A stretch of DNA of 64,000 bases from Syncephalis plumigaleata (Eukaryota; Zoopagomycota; Zoopagomycetes; Zoopagales; Piptocephalidaceae). Location: positions 744,001-808,000 of the forward strand of contig JAIXMF010000006.1 of NCBI GenBank assembly GCA_025201365.1, written 5' to 3'. Below the pieces are notes generated by a model. It saw only the letters and a list, made by a program, of their open reading frames with translations. It did not search any database and had not been told where the DNA came from. Shown here in pieces: positions 11,001 to 23,018 of the stretch (position 1 is the stretch's first letter; every line of letters begins with the position of its first letter). Made by a program: the position numbers and the translations under genes.

Positions 11001-11702
11001 CTGTCATGTGTGTGTGTGTGTGGAATGACAAGTGAAGTAATTGTGCCATTGCAATTAGCATGACGTATACTGCAATCAGAATACCGCCCACTTACAATCT
11101 ATTACGCGTCATCATCGGTGAATCGAATGCCACATTCCAACGAGTGCTCGCTTACCCACTAATGCATGCAATCATACGTGAATCAAATGGCTCATTACAA
11201 TGATACTAGTAGCTTACGTGTTCCTATGCATGATAATCATACGGGAATCGATTGCCACATTCCAATGAGCGTATGGCATTGGATCATCGTGATTCACAAC
11301 TCACCTCCTATCATACGAGTATTGCAATTAGTACGTTGTATGTTTATTTAGACAGAATATCAACTTACGTCTGCTTCTATAATAGTGACATATGATTTTG
11401 ATTTACATTCCAGTCAACACAACGTATGTCATGCTCACTCGTTGTTTAACTCACCAGCTATGATTGACAGCATCATATGTGGCATCATCATCAGTATCGC
11501 AATCAATGTCATACAATATAGACTTACCATCTATTGATTGTCATTAGAAAGACCATTAGATAGTAGTATTACGATTAGTATGTTGACTAGTATCGATGAT
11601 GATGATGATGATAGAAATACCAGGGGAATTTGATGATATGGATGTTGTAGCATTGACTATAGGCTGGCTGTTATTGTTATTGTTATCAGCAGATGATTCC
11701 AT
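8088..11702 (-). CDS. Gene A: protein encoded by ~42 mostly single-codon exons
   Basis: Transcribed leftward from a TATAAATA box. A first coding exon (11621-11714) starts at the ATG at 11702 with MESSADNNNNN and ends one base into a codon. The next micro-exons ATG, CTG and a 2-nt AC (or 8-nt AAGCAGAC) restore phase 0. From there nearly every exon is exactly 3 nt, bounded by YAG and GTRAGY (three GC donors), with introns close to 80 nt. Joined, they read EEHWIHDYIYRIE, KDSAKRRR, TVSKKEMELL, IRKKKEKDQEIL with no stop; the other two phases meet stops. The 3' end is uncertain: an in-frame TGA (8088-8090) ends the reading if a further exon begins after TTAAG at 8097. Otherwise splicing continues to the terminal exon at 8028. 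I recognise no family; the sequence is acidic/Asn-rich, then basic and helical. No protein or transcript evidence is available here. Confidence 0.7.
8164..9923 (-). other. Gene A micro-exons 21-42 (half that differs from gene B)
   Basis: In transcription order with lowest plus-strand coordinate: AGA 9921, ACT 9838, GTG 9757, TCG 9674, AAA 9591, AAA 9508, GAA 9425, ATG 9340, GAA 9257, CTG 9174, CTG 9095, ATA 9012, CGA 8929, AAGAAA 8843, AAG 8759 (GC donor), GAG 8676 (GC donor), AAA 8595, GAT 8512, CAA 8423, GAA 8332, ATT 8249, CTT 8164. Successive starts are 83 nt apart in most steps (80-nt intron plus one codon). Codons are Lys/Glu-rich, giving a basic, helix-prone stretch. Confidence 0.8.
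8167..11527 (-). repeat. Tandem family of ~80-nt introns (arm 1)
   Basis: All introns of gene A look like copies of one sequence. Each opens with GTAAGTTAGCAT-like sequence, has a GCATACGATGA-like block and a CTAAT branch-type motif near the middle, then ATTCACGTATGATTATG and ends in ATGACAG/GATAG/CATCAG. The family is not seen in introns of the other genes in the window. Unit length is strikingly constant at 83 nt between about 8759 and 10087. Confidence 0.85.
10004..11530 (-). other. Gene A micro-exons 1-20 (half conserved with gene B)
   Basis: Exon (coding-strand sequence) and lowest plus-strand coordinate, in transcription order: ATG 11528, CTG 11455, AAGCAGAC 11369 (or only AC 11369-11370), GAG 11305, GAACAC 11218, TGG 11156, ATT 11096, CAT 10998, GAT 10912, TAT 10825, ATT 10747, TAT 10661, AGG 10581, ATT 10495, GAG 10414 (followed by a GC donor), AAAGAT 10329, AGT 10240, GCC 10174, AAG 10087, CGAAGA 10004. 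From TGG onward only two bases of 51 differ from gene B (CAT/CAA and CGAAGA/CGAATA). Confidence 0.8.
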
Positions 11703-11847
11703 GTTGATATTGTCCTAATGGAAGAGCAAGAGAAACAAACAAACAAACAAACAAACAAACAAACGAAATGGAGTAATGAGTATGGAATAGAATAAAAAGA
11801 GTAGACACACCTGATGATGATGATAAGATGAATCGATTAGCATTGTT

Positions 11848-11855
11848 TATTTATA
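11848..11855 (-). promoter_or_regulatory. TATA box of gene A
   Basis: TATAAATA on the minus strand, conserved in arm 2. An ATG follows five bases after the box (possible small upstream exon ending CATCATCAG before a GTGTGT donor), but the spacing favours transcription starting just after it and translation from the ATG at 11702. The first intron has a (TTTG)n pyrimidine-rich tract (11735-11766 region). Confidence 0.55.
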
Positions 11856-12645
11856 GGTGGAATAGTTGTAATACAACAATGCCATACAGAATAGACAAAT
11901 CGATATCATCAAATATCCAATAGTTGCTTCTGAATGATGCTACCATGCATGAATGTCGCCTTTGTCCTAATGAACATCAAACAGGCTGCAATTGTGCCAT
12001 GTCAATCATATGGATATTGAACAGTAGATATGCAATCGAATTGCTTACATCTAGACACTTTTACCTAATCTACAATGACTACTACTAGTATCTATCAGTA
12101 TGACAGCACTATTCATTGATTGATTACAGGTGCTACATTTACTTGATACTAATCAAACAACGTAATATGCGCTGACTTGCCATTGTTAATGAATGATGTA
12201 GTGTAAACATGAATAGGCTAAGGTATCGAGTGTATGATTGCGTCATCAGTTCTAGTGAGATCAACAAGCAATATCCACGCATACAAATCATTCCTCTTAA
12301 CATGAATGTACAACGTATGAGCTATTACCATTTGGCCATACATACAACTAGTGAGTGACATGATCAATTGAGTATAGACATGCTAGTCAATACAGATCAT
12401 TCATTAATCTATTAGCAATGATAGACACGATATGAATATCACATATTTATTTGATACTGCTTAGTGTCCTATTAGTATGGAATTACTTCATATTCATACT
12501 GGATACAAGTAGTGTTTATTCGATGTTGAATGTTGTAAGCTGAAATTATTGTGTAAATATCGCTTGAATTGGAATAAATGGCATTAAATTTATTTTTTAT
12601 TTTTTTGTTTTTGAATCAGTAAATTCTATCCTTATTACTGCTTCA

Positions 12646-14154
12646 ATGACAAGTCATCATCAAAGTAGCGCGGACGACGCTGACCACGATACAGAGGCAC
12701 GTTCGCAATCGTCCAAACGTAAGCGTGATGCAGACAAACGAGCCAAATCGAATGCTGGCACGAGTAGCATGCGCAAGCGTGATTTCTGGTCTGGTTTAAC
12801 CCGATTCCTGGACGCATTCTTCAGGTTAGTTGCCACGAGCTATTTCCCTTCAGCTCTAGTAAGCGCGAATATCACTATCACAGGAAGGATGCGTATGGCT
12901 TTTTCCACGAACCTGTGGATACTACGTTGGTAACGGACTATCTTACGGTGATACGCGAACCAATGGACTTGACCACTATGCGGAACAAAGTGCAACAACA
13001 AGTGTATACGACTCTAGATGAATTTCGCGTAAGTACTACTTCATCTACTAGATACCAATCGTTGTAGTTGCGGTCCATCATACTCATTATACAATTAGAG
13101 TGATATCAAGTTGATATGCGATAATGCGCGTATCTACAATAAACCGGATACAATTTATTATCGCGAGGCCAGTCGATTGTGGGAGTATGCCGATCGCGTA
13201 CTTACTAAGAGCGGGTCGCATTTACACTTGCCCGGGAAGGAGGAGGAGTCCGAGCCGACAACACCACTTCCACAGGAATCATTCGAGTGGAATAGGAAAC
13301 AAGTAAATGAAGAAGAGGTTGATGTAGTTGGTATACTGGCCGATAGTCAACCAATCTCGAAAACGAATAGTGGCACGACAGTTACAACATCAGAGATAGC
13401 ACGTACATCCACGTCAAACGCGGAAAAGACATCATCTTATACCGCTATCAATTCGCCTCGTAAGTAGCGTTTATTGCATAGTACCAGTAATCAACTAGCT
13501 CACAATAATGATGTATGTTATTGCTATCATTATTGCTATCATTATCGTAGCACCAGCAAAGAAGCCTGCATATCATAATATACGTCGTCGTAAGTATGTG
13601 GATGCATCATTTCGTACATTGGCCGATGGCAGTTTTAAAGAGTGTAAGTGATTGTGAATAGCCAATTGCAATTCAACGTAAAGCTCATGATATAATGTGC
13701 CATTTATGATTGTCCTAGTTCAACAGGATCAATGGCTGGCCAGTCTGCCTGATTATGGCCAGTTGCCGACCATTAAGGTGACATCGAATGTCAATAAGAG
13801 CAATGAGATTATAGAGAAACAAGGTAGCTACTGCGTATATTATATTTATATTCATCAATAGTAAATATTAAAATTTACTTTCATGTAGCCGGTTTACTTG
13901 ATTATGGTCCATTTGCACGATTAACGCCCAAGAACCCGCCACCTACTGCTGATCGTGCCATGTATCTATTCTCTAGTTATGGCGACGAGATTGGAGAGGC
14001 ATACGCGCGCAGTCTTGAGGCATTCACCTGCGACATGGACGATGACGTTAAACTGATTGTACACGAGCGACTAAACCGATTGTCGGAAGGTGCACACGCG
14101 ATTGTGCATCAAGTGGTGAATATTGCCGCTGCACAACAAACAAAGCATAAATAA
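12646..14154 (+). CDS. Bromodomain protein of BRD7/BRD9 type
   Basis: Six exons (12646-12824, 12884-13028, 13099-13459, 13551-13643, 13719-13823, 13889-14154). After a Lys/Arg-rich N-terminus the bromodomain runs from FWSGLTRFLDAFF through HEPVDTTLVTDYL and IREPMDLTTM to CDNARIYNKPDTIYYREA. It includes the Asn in the YN motif that binds acetyl-lysine. The C-terminal region, with DYGPFARLTPKNPP and later YARSLEAFT, looks like the domain that follows the bromodomain in BRD7/9. Those proteins sit in SWI/SNF-type chromatin remodellers; the complex here is inferred. It begins only 70 nt inside the inner edge of repeat arm 1. Confidence 0.82.
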
Positions 14155-14296
14155 TTAATTTAGAGAGAAGAGCTAGGGATATAGTTCATTTTGTAATAAA
14201 CCAAATAATTAGTAATAATACTATAGAAGCACTAGATAGATTTGGGAAGGGAATGAAACTGAATAGAGGAATGATAATAATAATAAAGTGATAGCG

Positions 14297-17200
14297 TTAA
14301 ATACGCGATGCAGTAGATGAAGCAATGGTGTGTGATTGCATCATATTTCCCGATTCGTAAGAAGCACGACGACTAGCGCTTAAGCTATGTGACATCGACT
14401 TGTACTCATTGGCCAGCGTGTTATGTAAGGCTTGACTGGCCAGTTCACCTCGTGGAATTTGTTTGGTTGGCGAGTCAACGGCAAACGGCAAAGGAATCTC
14501 ACGAATGGCACGGAAGTTACCGCAATTATTGACGTGCTAAAAGAGAGAATAACGTGGTAATATGTCATTAGAGACACTGGGACATCATAATGGCTCTCGT
14601 TTACGTATATCAGATACTTACCTCGTTCTCCATACGATAGAAATTCCATTGGAAACGACTAGTTTTACGCATTAATCAATGATCATGTTAGTATAAGATG
14701 ATGCTAAAGCTAATCGAGGGATACCGTTGACTTACCGTAGGATTTCTATTACAGCGAGTACAAAGGCAACAATGCGATGATCGTAGAAGATGCCCCATAA
14801 ACTGGGAGAGATATTTAGTAACCAAGCGGCACGTAGGAATAGATCCGATCCCATTGCAAAGTAGTAAGCCTAGCATTCATTGTGGTTAGTAATGTAATGC
14901 AATTGTTAGCGGTTGAAATTATTGACGATTTACCGATTTGTAAGGAAAGACGAGTTCATCTCGTAAAAATCGATTTTTACTATTAGGCTGGAAGAATCCC
15001 CAATCCATGTAAAGATCCCAGAAGGTAGCATAACCAGTCACTAATACCGATACGATCAACCATAGTATATTCCAAATAGGCGACTCTATTAGTAAGATAA
15101 AGGAAAAGTTGGTTAACATTAATTACTACTACTAGGATATGTATTAATTATATAATACTTGCGTGTGATGCGATAAGCAGCCGCTAGAAATGCTACAGAG
15201 ATTGTGCCCGAGTATTTGAGTGCATTGGCAAGATGAGGCCATGCTGCTTTGGAATCATGATAACGACGAATGCATTGCATTAGACGCCAGAATGGTGGTA
15301 ACACGGCAATGAATGGGGTCAACCAACTACGCTGATAATCACAATGAGCACCTGTGTAAAGACAAACAAACATATTAATATATTTGTAGATAAGTAGATA
15401 AGCAAAAATGCTACACATGACCTACCAAGTTCGTCCCAATTGGTAGCGTAGGTGCATGCCGTCAACTGTAGCATGGTGAATAGATAGATGAGACTACAAA
15501 GTTCATCAGCAATGAAAAAGTCCCGGAATTGAACATTGAATAAACCACTGAAAATGATACGTGTCTAATCGAGCAATGATGATTAGTACGAGAGTGCGCA
15601 TACATACACATATAGAGATAGTAGGATGTTTACTTACTGCAACGATGATAGACCAGCGTCGAGCAGAGTGATAAAGTACTTTAAATGGCAGAAACAATAG
15701 TGTCAAAATAATAAGAATAAATATAGCAGGGAAATATCGTGCCGGCAGAACGTTAGGCCAGGGATCGGTCATGGCAAACGCAAGACAATAGGCGAATATA
15801 ACAAAAAATACACCAGGAAACTAGTAGTAATAGAGTAAGTAATTATGGAATAGTGAAATATACAATATATGCGCGTGTGCGTGTGTTATGATAGTTTACC
15901 TCTAGAAATTGATAAAAGTGCAAGTGATCACGGGGATCCACCTCAAATATAAACTTGTAATTGACGTGATAACGTGTCCAAGCTCGTACGTTAACGGCAA
16001 ATAGTAGCATGAAAAGTACAGGTAAGAAGAAACTACTAAAAATTTGTAATAGACGAGAATCTAACGAGTCTCTTTCTGCTCCATGATTCAATACTGTATC
16101 GAGTAATAGGTAATGTCAATGATACACGTTAGCCATGATGATCAATGATTATAGTAAGTCAACGCTATTTACCTGAATGAAGTGCATAAAGAAGGGCTGG
16201 AATACCCAGTCCTAGATATAAACCAAAACGAAACGTTGGTGCTCGGAATGACTATATACATATACACATATCAACATTAATTAGCTATTTCTAATGTATT
16301 TACAACCTGCGATATTATACTTGCGTGTGTTTCTTCTGTAGGTAGTCTAAGTAATTGCATAGCTCGTCGTCGTGATCCATCCTCGAAATATTTAGTGAAT
16401 AGTTCCTATTGTATAATAGGATGTATTAACTAATCTATTGATACAATGCCAATGAAAACGAGTCATTTACCTCGGCTCTTCCCTGGGTCGTTTGAAGATT
16501 GACCGGCTGATTGAATTTGTAGTCTTCCATCTTCTTCAGGTACAGTTCCTTACACTCATTACCAGTCATCTGGAATAGTGTAGATTCGAATAAATACACA
16601 TATTGGCCAGTTAGCGAACCTAGTGGTGCAATACTAATCACTACTGCTCTACACATGATCACTAGTTTACCTTGTCAAACTTTTTAAGAATCTTGACGAA
16701 TCCAGTTTGATTCAATGCCTAACATATGGATTAGTAAATGCATTAATGGCCGTTGCATCTACTTACTCGATAGTTCTGTAAAAGTCTGATATTACGATAA
16801 AATTCAAGTAACGCTTTACGAATACGTCGTTTAGCAGCTTTTGCCTGATTCTCAATGCGATGCTCCTCCGATAATGAAGCGGTAATGGCCTCACGCTCAG
16901 TATTAATGGAGGGTGTAGGCGAGGGTGATGGATGCCATGCATTCCCCAATTGACGTAGATAGCCAACATTAGCAGTTTGTAAACGAGTGATTATGCCATT
17001 GGATGTCGATGCTCTCATTTCATCTGTTAAGGAAACGGTCAATGGAATAACACCACTTTCCATGTTACGCGGAGAGGGTGCAGCTATACAAATGTAATCA
17101 CATACACACATACATATCATAGATGTTAGCATTATTGTCGTATAATCAAATACAAACGAATGATTCATGCATGCTTACCCGTAAGAGAAATGGGTAGATT

Positions 17201-18287
17201 AGCCGATGTTATTTGTTTATTCTCGTAGGCCACCACCATTTCACATTGTTTCTGTAGTAATTCTAATCGTTCCACAAGTTTGACCTCATTTTCTTAATTA
17301 ATTAATTACCATCATTGTTAGTATACTGTAGTGAAATGCAATGATAATAGTTGATCACATCTATTAATGTCTTACCCTTATAGAATTGCTCTACCATTTC
17401 AAGTTCAGCATTAAGCATATCGAAGAAATCAATCTCCTCTTGTGTGCATCCCAGTAGGATCATTGATAATGCACGTTCCGCTTCTATTGACACATCACAA
17501 ATGATCAGCCAATGTGTATTCAGTATTGAAATGACCTACCTTCTGGTGTCATTTTACTAATGGGTGCAATCTCATCCTTGCTATTTGATGGCTGTCTCGA
17601 GTGTGATTTATCCTCATTGACTTGATCTAATGGTGCTAATGGCCAGCCGAAACTAGTCGATACACGACGTAGCATCCTCATACCGGATTGAGTGCTGAAA
17701 TTACGAAAATGTTTACGCCGTGCCGCCATTGGCACAGGAGTCATGACTTCCTTTGCAGCTGCTATTGCCACTACTGACGACGATGCTGATGCTGATGCTA
17801 CTGATGCTGAAGGCAACAAAGGTTGACGAGACACCGATGGATTATCCTGTGTCATGGAAGGTGTACCAAAGGCAACCGCCTTGCTTGGTGGCACATTAGA
17901 ATGGACGGGTGCGACATCCGTCTCCTTTGGTGGTTGTGCAGAATTCTGACTTGATGTCGAGGTTAAATCATTAACATCGTTAGTGTGGGGATCACGCGGT
18001 AAAGAAGAGGTATTATGCTCGTTGAGGGTGCCATAATGACGATCTATCCGGCCGACATCCAGTGAAGTGCGCTGCTGATCCCTCTGACTGAATCGTTTGA
18101 CCGATACACCAACAACAGACGACGACGACGACGGTTCTTGTTGCTGTTCTTGCAGTTGTGGTTGTTGCGAGGCTGACACTTTCGCTTGGTGTGCTCGTTT
18201 AATGGCCTTTTTTAAGCCTTTATAGTCGATATACTTTTTCCTCCATTCGGGTACGGACTCTGCGTGCAGATATTTCGCAAACTTCAT
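14297..18287 (-). CDS. SYG1: SPX-EXS phosphate transporter/sensor (SYG1/XPR1 family)
   Basis: Many small exons on the minus strand. The start gives MKFAKYLHAESVPEWRKKY followed by DYKGLKKAIKRA, the N-terminal helices of an SPX domain that bind inositol pyrophosphates. The SPX domain is split by a long Ser/Gln-rich insert (about residues 40-240). Later exons supply its remaining helices (AKRRIRKALLEFYRNIRLLQNY, LNQTGFVKILKKFDK, NECKELYLKKM). Several membrane spans then lead to an EXS domain (AVLPPFWRLMQCIRRYHDS, ALKYSGTISVAFL, ATFWDLYMDWGFF). The C-tail is Ser-rich. The family exports phosphate or senses it at plasma or endosomal membranes. The gene is divergent from FIG4 across an 810-bp gap. 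Confidence 0.92.
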
Positions 18288-19100
18288 ACTGTTAAGAGCA
18301 GATTACAGTGTGAATGTGTGTGTGTGTATGTCGGCGATAATAACGCTAATACAGGACAGTAAGGTAAATACGGGTTCTAATGGTGAAGAGGAAAGAGAAT
18401 TGTTACTGACATTCACTGGACTGTCAATAGCTGCAGCTTTTTGTACTGCAGGCAGATGAATAAGGCCACTTCAAATATACAGAGTAAGAATAATCCACCA
18501 ATAACAGGGCTGTATGATTGACAGCATCAGTAGAGCCCAGGCGACATGTGTATATCCAAACTAAAGCAGGTATACTCCCGTGTTCACTATGTCGCCTATT
18601 GATATACTGCCGAACTATACAAACGTCAATCCGTCAAGCACTTTAACGGGAAAAGATCGGATAATGCTAATAGACTAATGAAGTCGGTGTTTTACGTTAA
18701 AACTGATATTGTAAGGAGCACTATTTATATTATAAATAAGATAAGAGGTGCAAATTGGATGGAAATAGCCTGTACAAGCGGATAAACAAATTACCAGGCC
18801 TATCTTTATTACTATTATTATCATTATTATGTGAGAAATATACCATTAGCTTATGTAGAAATTGTCAACAGTATTACTACTGCGCTACAAGTGTTACCCC
18901 ATTCATCATTGACAATGACCAACGTCACAATATCACTCGTGTAAGTCACGTGTACTATTTGTCGTTTCTTTATTCTCTCTTTCTTCTTATTTGTACAAAA
19001 ACAGCGCATACAAGACGCTAAAACGACGTCATCTCCTCCTTGTATTCTTTCTTCAACTAACAAGCTAGAGAAAATATCCTTGTTGCCAATATTGCCAACC
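18288..19100. other. Divergent promoter region between SYG1 and FIG4
   Basis: About 0.8 kb with (GT)n near 18310 and a pyrimidine-rich stretch near 18960-19060 ahead of FIG4. Short open frames here have no protein-like composition and are not called. Confidence 0.5.
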
Positions 19101-22100
19101 ATGTCTACACCCACACTCAGTAACGAGTCAGCTGGCTTGTCAAATACCACAAATGGTAGTGGATCTCGTTCTACGACAGACGCAGGAGGACCTTCACTGA
19201 CACGTACCCATACATCACCACTTGAGGAACGACCATCTCGAGTCATTCCTCCACCACAGTCATTACCGGCACGTTGTATAGCGAATACCGTGCCAACGCG
19301 AGACCGGGTTATTCTATCAAAGTTCTCACTCTATGAGACGAAAGCTGTAAGTAACACGTAATAGTAGCAGTAGGAGAAGTAGTAGTAGTAGTGATTTATG
19401 ATGTTATAATACAGCGTTATTATATCGTGGGATGTGACGAGGCCGAGTCGCACTTTCGTGTATTGAAACTCGATCGTACACTAGTATACATGGGTAAGGG
19501 CGCGGCAACTCATGCTAATACTACGACATCGACCAATGCTGCCGCCACCGCTGCCACCGCTGCCACTCCATCTATTCCTAATTCTACGGCTTCTACCATA
19601 GTGAATATGGTACTGCCTAATAGTGGTATGCCTAGCAATTCAGCTCGTACAGTGTATCACATGGAATCAGGTGGGGCACCAGTTGGTACTGCATCAATGT
19701 CATCGAGTGCATCTATCGCTTCCTCTAGCACATTAGTGGATACACGAACAAGTTATACCGGCAATGCAACGATGATATCGAATGGTGTCAATGCTCCCTA
19801 TCAGACTACGAACATGGTAGCGAATGCAGCAAAGGCAACAACAACAACAACTGTACCAGCATCCCATTCCACTGATCAACCCGATTATGACTCGTCATCC
19901 AGCTCATCAGAGTATACTCAAGGCTACAATCGTTCTACCATGGAGGAACCACCGGTAGTCGAGGTGGCCGCAGTCTATTCACGGGAAGAGTGTGAAAATC
20001 TACTTGCAACCATTCGTGTGGGTAATAAAGCAAGCGGTGGCATGCATAAAATAATGGACTTTTACGGCGTGATTGGTAAGTGAATGATAACGGGGCTTTT
20101 GGCTTGGTTAATCTAATTACACGATGTATATCGATACGATTAGGATTTGTTCGTTTTACCGAGGGCTACTACATGGTGCTCATTACTCGTCGACGTCCTG
20201 TGGCCACACTAGGAGGTCATTTTATATATCATATTGAAGATACCGCCCTCTTGAGTATTCGTGGAGTATCGAAACTAGAACGGAAAACCGAAGAGAGTCG
20301 GTAAGCGTCATTGATGATAGATTGTAGATTGTAGATGATATAGATGATGTGATGTAATTATTAATTGTATTTTAGTTATGTGAGCATTTTCCAGAGTGTC
20401 GATTTGAATCAAAACTTTTACTTTTCCTACGCGTACGATTTAACGAATACACTGCAGCGTAATATGTCGCGTGATCCAATGGAGCCACCACGTTATAACT
20501 CTATGTTCATGTGGAACCATTATCTGGTGGCGTCGGCATTCCCGGGACTTGTTTCTGACTGGGTACTACCGGTAGTTCATGGATTCGTAGATCAACGATG
20601 TAGGCTATTGAATAGGATTAACTGTAGGGTTATGCTAGCTAATATCACTACTATTGCTACTGAACTATGATAGGTTTGGAAATGCTCGGACATGATTTGT
20701 ATCTAACATTGGTGGCTCGTCGATCCCGACACTTTGCCGGTACACGCTTCCTTAAGCGAGGTGCCAACGATCGAGGTTATGTCGCGAATGACGTTGAAAC
20801 GGAGCAGATCGTGCATGACACTCGTTTCACCTCGATGCATCAACCGGCTCGTATAGCCAATGGCAATCCTGGTTATACGGCTTACGTGCAGCATCGAGGT
20901 AGTATCCCATTGAATTGGTCGCAGGACACATCGAATATGGCGCGTAAACCTCCTATTCATCGTAAGTATACGCCTATTTCCAAAGTATCTGTTTAACACT
21001 ATAGTAATGATATCTAGTTAATGTGGTGGATCCGTATTATAGTGCTGCTGCTCGACATTTCGATAATATGTTCGCACGTTATGGCACACCTATTATTGTG
21101 CTTAACTTGGTAAAGGTAAGCAATATCATTACATAACTGCTGATGCTATGCTAATATCATTGTCTTTGACGTAGAAACGAGAGAAAACACGTCGTGAAGT
21201 CATTTTGTTAGATGAATTTACCGAGGCTGTCAATTATCTTAATCAATTTCTACCAAAAGGTAAAATTCAATATATTGCCTGGGATATGTCACGCGCATTT
21301 AAAAGGTATTGTTTAGACGGGTAGTAGTAGAGCATCACATATATCATTAATACTTATGTATGTATATACATACACATACAGCGAGAAAGAAGATGTCATT
21401 AGTATGTTAGAGAAAATAGGAGAAGATGCACTAAAGGAAACGGGATTCTTTCATAGTGGACGTGAACCACATATCAACAAGATTCGACGGGAGATCTATG
21501 GGTATGTGTACACACACTTGACTGATAATAGAGAGGAAGACTACTCACTAGCTGAATCATTTACAGCACCGGTGAACCATTGCATGGAACAGATGCCCCG
21601 AATCAATTGCAACATGGTGTAGTACGCACGAATTGCATCGATTGCATAGATCGAACAAATGCAGCTCAGTTTGTTATAGGTAAATGTGCATTTGCTCATC
21701 AGGTAAGCATTAACTAAGCTAGCAATGAATGGGAATACATATTAACTTGCTGTATTTTCATTATAAATGCTACAAATACTATACCAGTTGTATGCATTGG
21801 GTATTGTTGAAAATCCTACGGTAGAATTCGATTCTGATGCAGTGGATGCACTCACCGAACTGTATCATGATCATGGCAATACAATCGCATTGCAGTATGG
21901 CGGTTCCAATCTAGTGAATACCACGCAAACTTATCGTAAAATGAATCCATGGTCCAACCAATCTCGTGACATGCTAGAAGCAATTAAACGATACTATAGC
22001 AATTCGTTTGTGGGTAAGTTACATGTTCAGACATGCATCTAGAATGAGCATATGACTAGTTTATTTACATTGTGCATTACATTATACTACTGTGTAAAAT

Positions 22101-22981
22101 AGATGCGGAGAAACAGGGCGCGATTAATCTATTCCTTGGTAACTACATACCACATCATGGCGGTCCACCTTTATGGGAATTACTATCAGATCATCATTTG
22201 CATAATATGGATCCACGAATACGTAGACCTCGTCACAGGTAGTGTATTAATGCCTAGTACAATAGGAGACATCATGCTAATGCGTACCATTCCTGCACTA
22301 GTTACATTCATTGGTATTCGGATAAACACATGAAAGAACAACCGAAATATAAAGAGCCACCAAAAATGGATACACAGCCGACGGAACTATCCATAGCCAC
22401 GCCATTTATTAACATTAATGAAGAGGACTTGGCAGACGATGTCTATAGAAGATACTGGCTTGAATTCTATCCGGCTTACGACTTGGTTTCATTGACAAAA
22501 CTATTTACGTATAATATGAAGAATACACACGAGTAAGTGATAATGATAATAATAAGAGTTTCATTGTTTACACTTGTATCAACATTCATTGACATGCTCT
22601 AGTAGAAAGGAAACGGACGAGTACTCGAGTCCATTCAAGGCAAGAATCAATGATGGTTCGAATTCAACAACAGTTGGGTAAGTAGCAAATTGAGGAAATA
22701 ATGAAGAAATATGACATTGACTATACTCGTATTGACTCATCGAATGAATAGACTGAATATTGGTGGATTTAAACGCTGGCTAACCCTAAGTAATAAAAAT
22801 ACTAAACCAATCCAGTCGTCATCAGAAGTAGAATCATTATCTGGTGGTGCAGTGGAATCCACCGAGCCTACTAGTCCCGAACCGAAACCATTACCACCAG
22901 TATCCACGATGGAAGGTATGGTGGCACGCCTACTACAACCTCAAGTGTCCGAGCAAGAGGAACATGAATATGGCCGGTACG

Positions 22982-23018
<37 letters not shown>

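Larger units (their letters stand above)
7437..12575 (-). repeat. Left arm of a ~5.1 kb inverted repeat
   Basis: Reverse-complement copy of 34255-39274. The outer limit is clear: the sequence around 7436-7560 matches 39146-39275 in reverse almost base for base, then both diverge. The inner limit lies at about 12575 (AAATATCGCTTGAA against 34256-34270). Inner flank (promoter side), first half of the micro-exon array and outer flank are closely similar between arms. Two introns counted by eye differ at 5 of 63 and 4 of 84 sites. The middle (about 8100-9950) shares only the repeat-unit consensus with its partner. The arms enclose about 21.7 kb of ordinary genes. Confidence 0.93.

Noticed and set aside
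8164-11530. CRISPR-like regular array (repeat of ~80 nt at constant spacing)
   Set aside because: Spacers would be only 3 nt, the repeats are degenerate, and the setting is a eukaryotic genome; splice signals explain the regularity better.
8100-11530. Plain minisatellite or satellite DNA
   Set aside because: Not fully excluded, but the exact 3-nt spacing between AG and GT, a single open phase in both copies, phase match with the first exon, and a conserved TATA box are not expected of a non-coding satellite.
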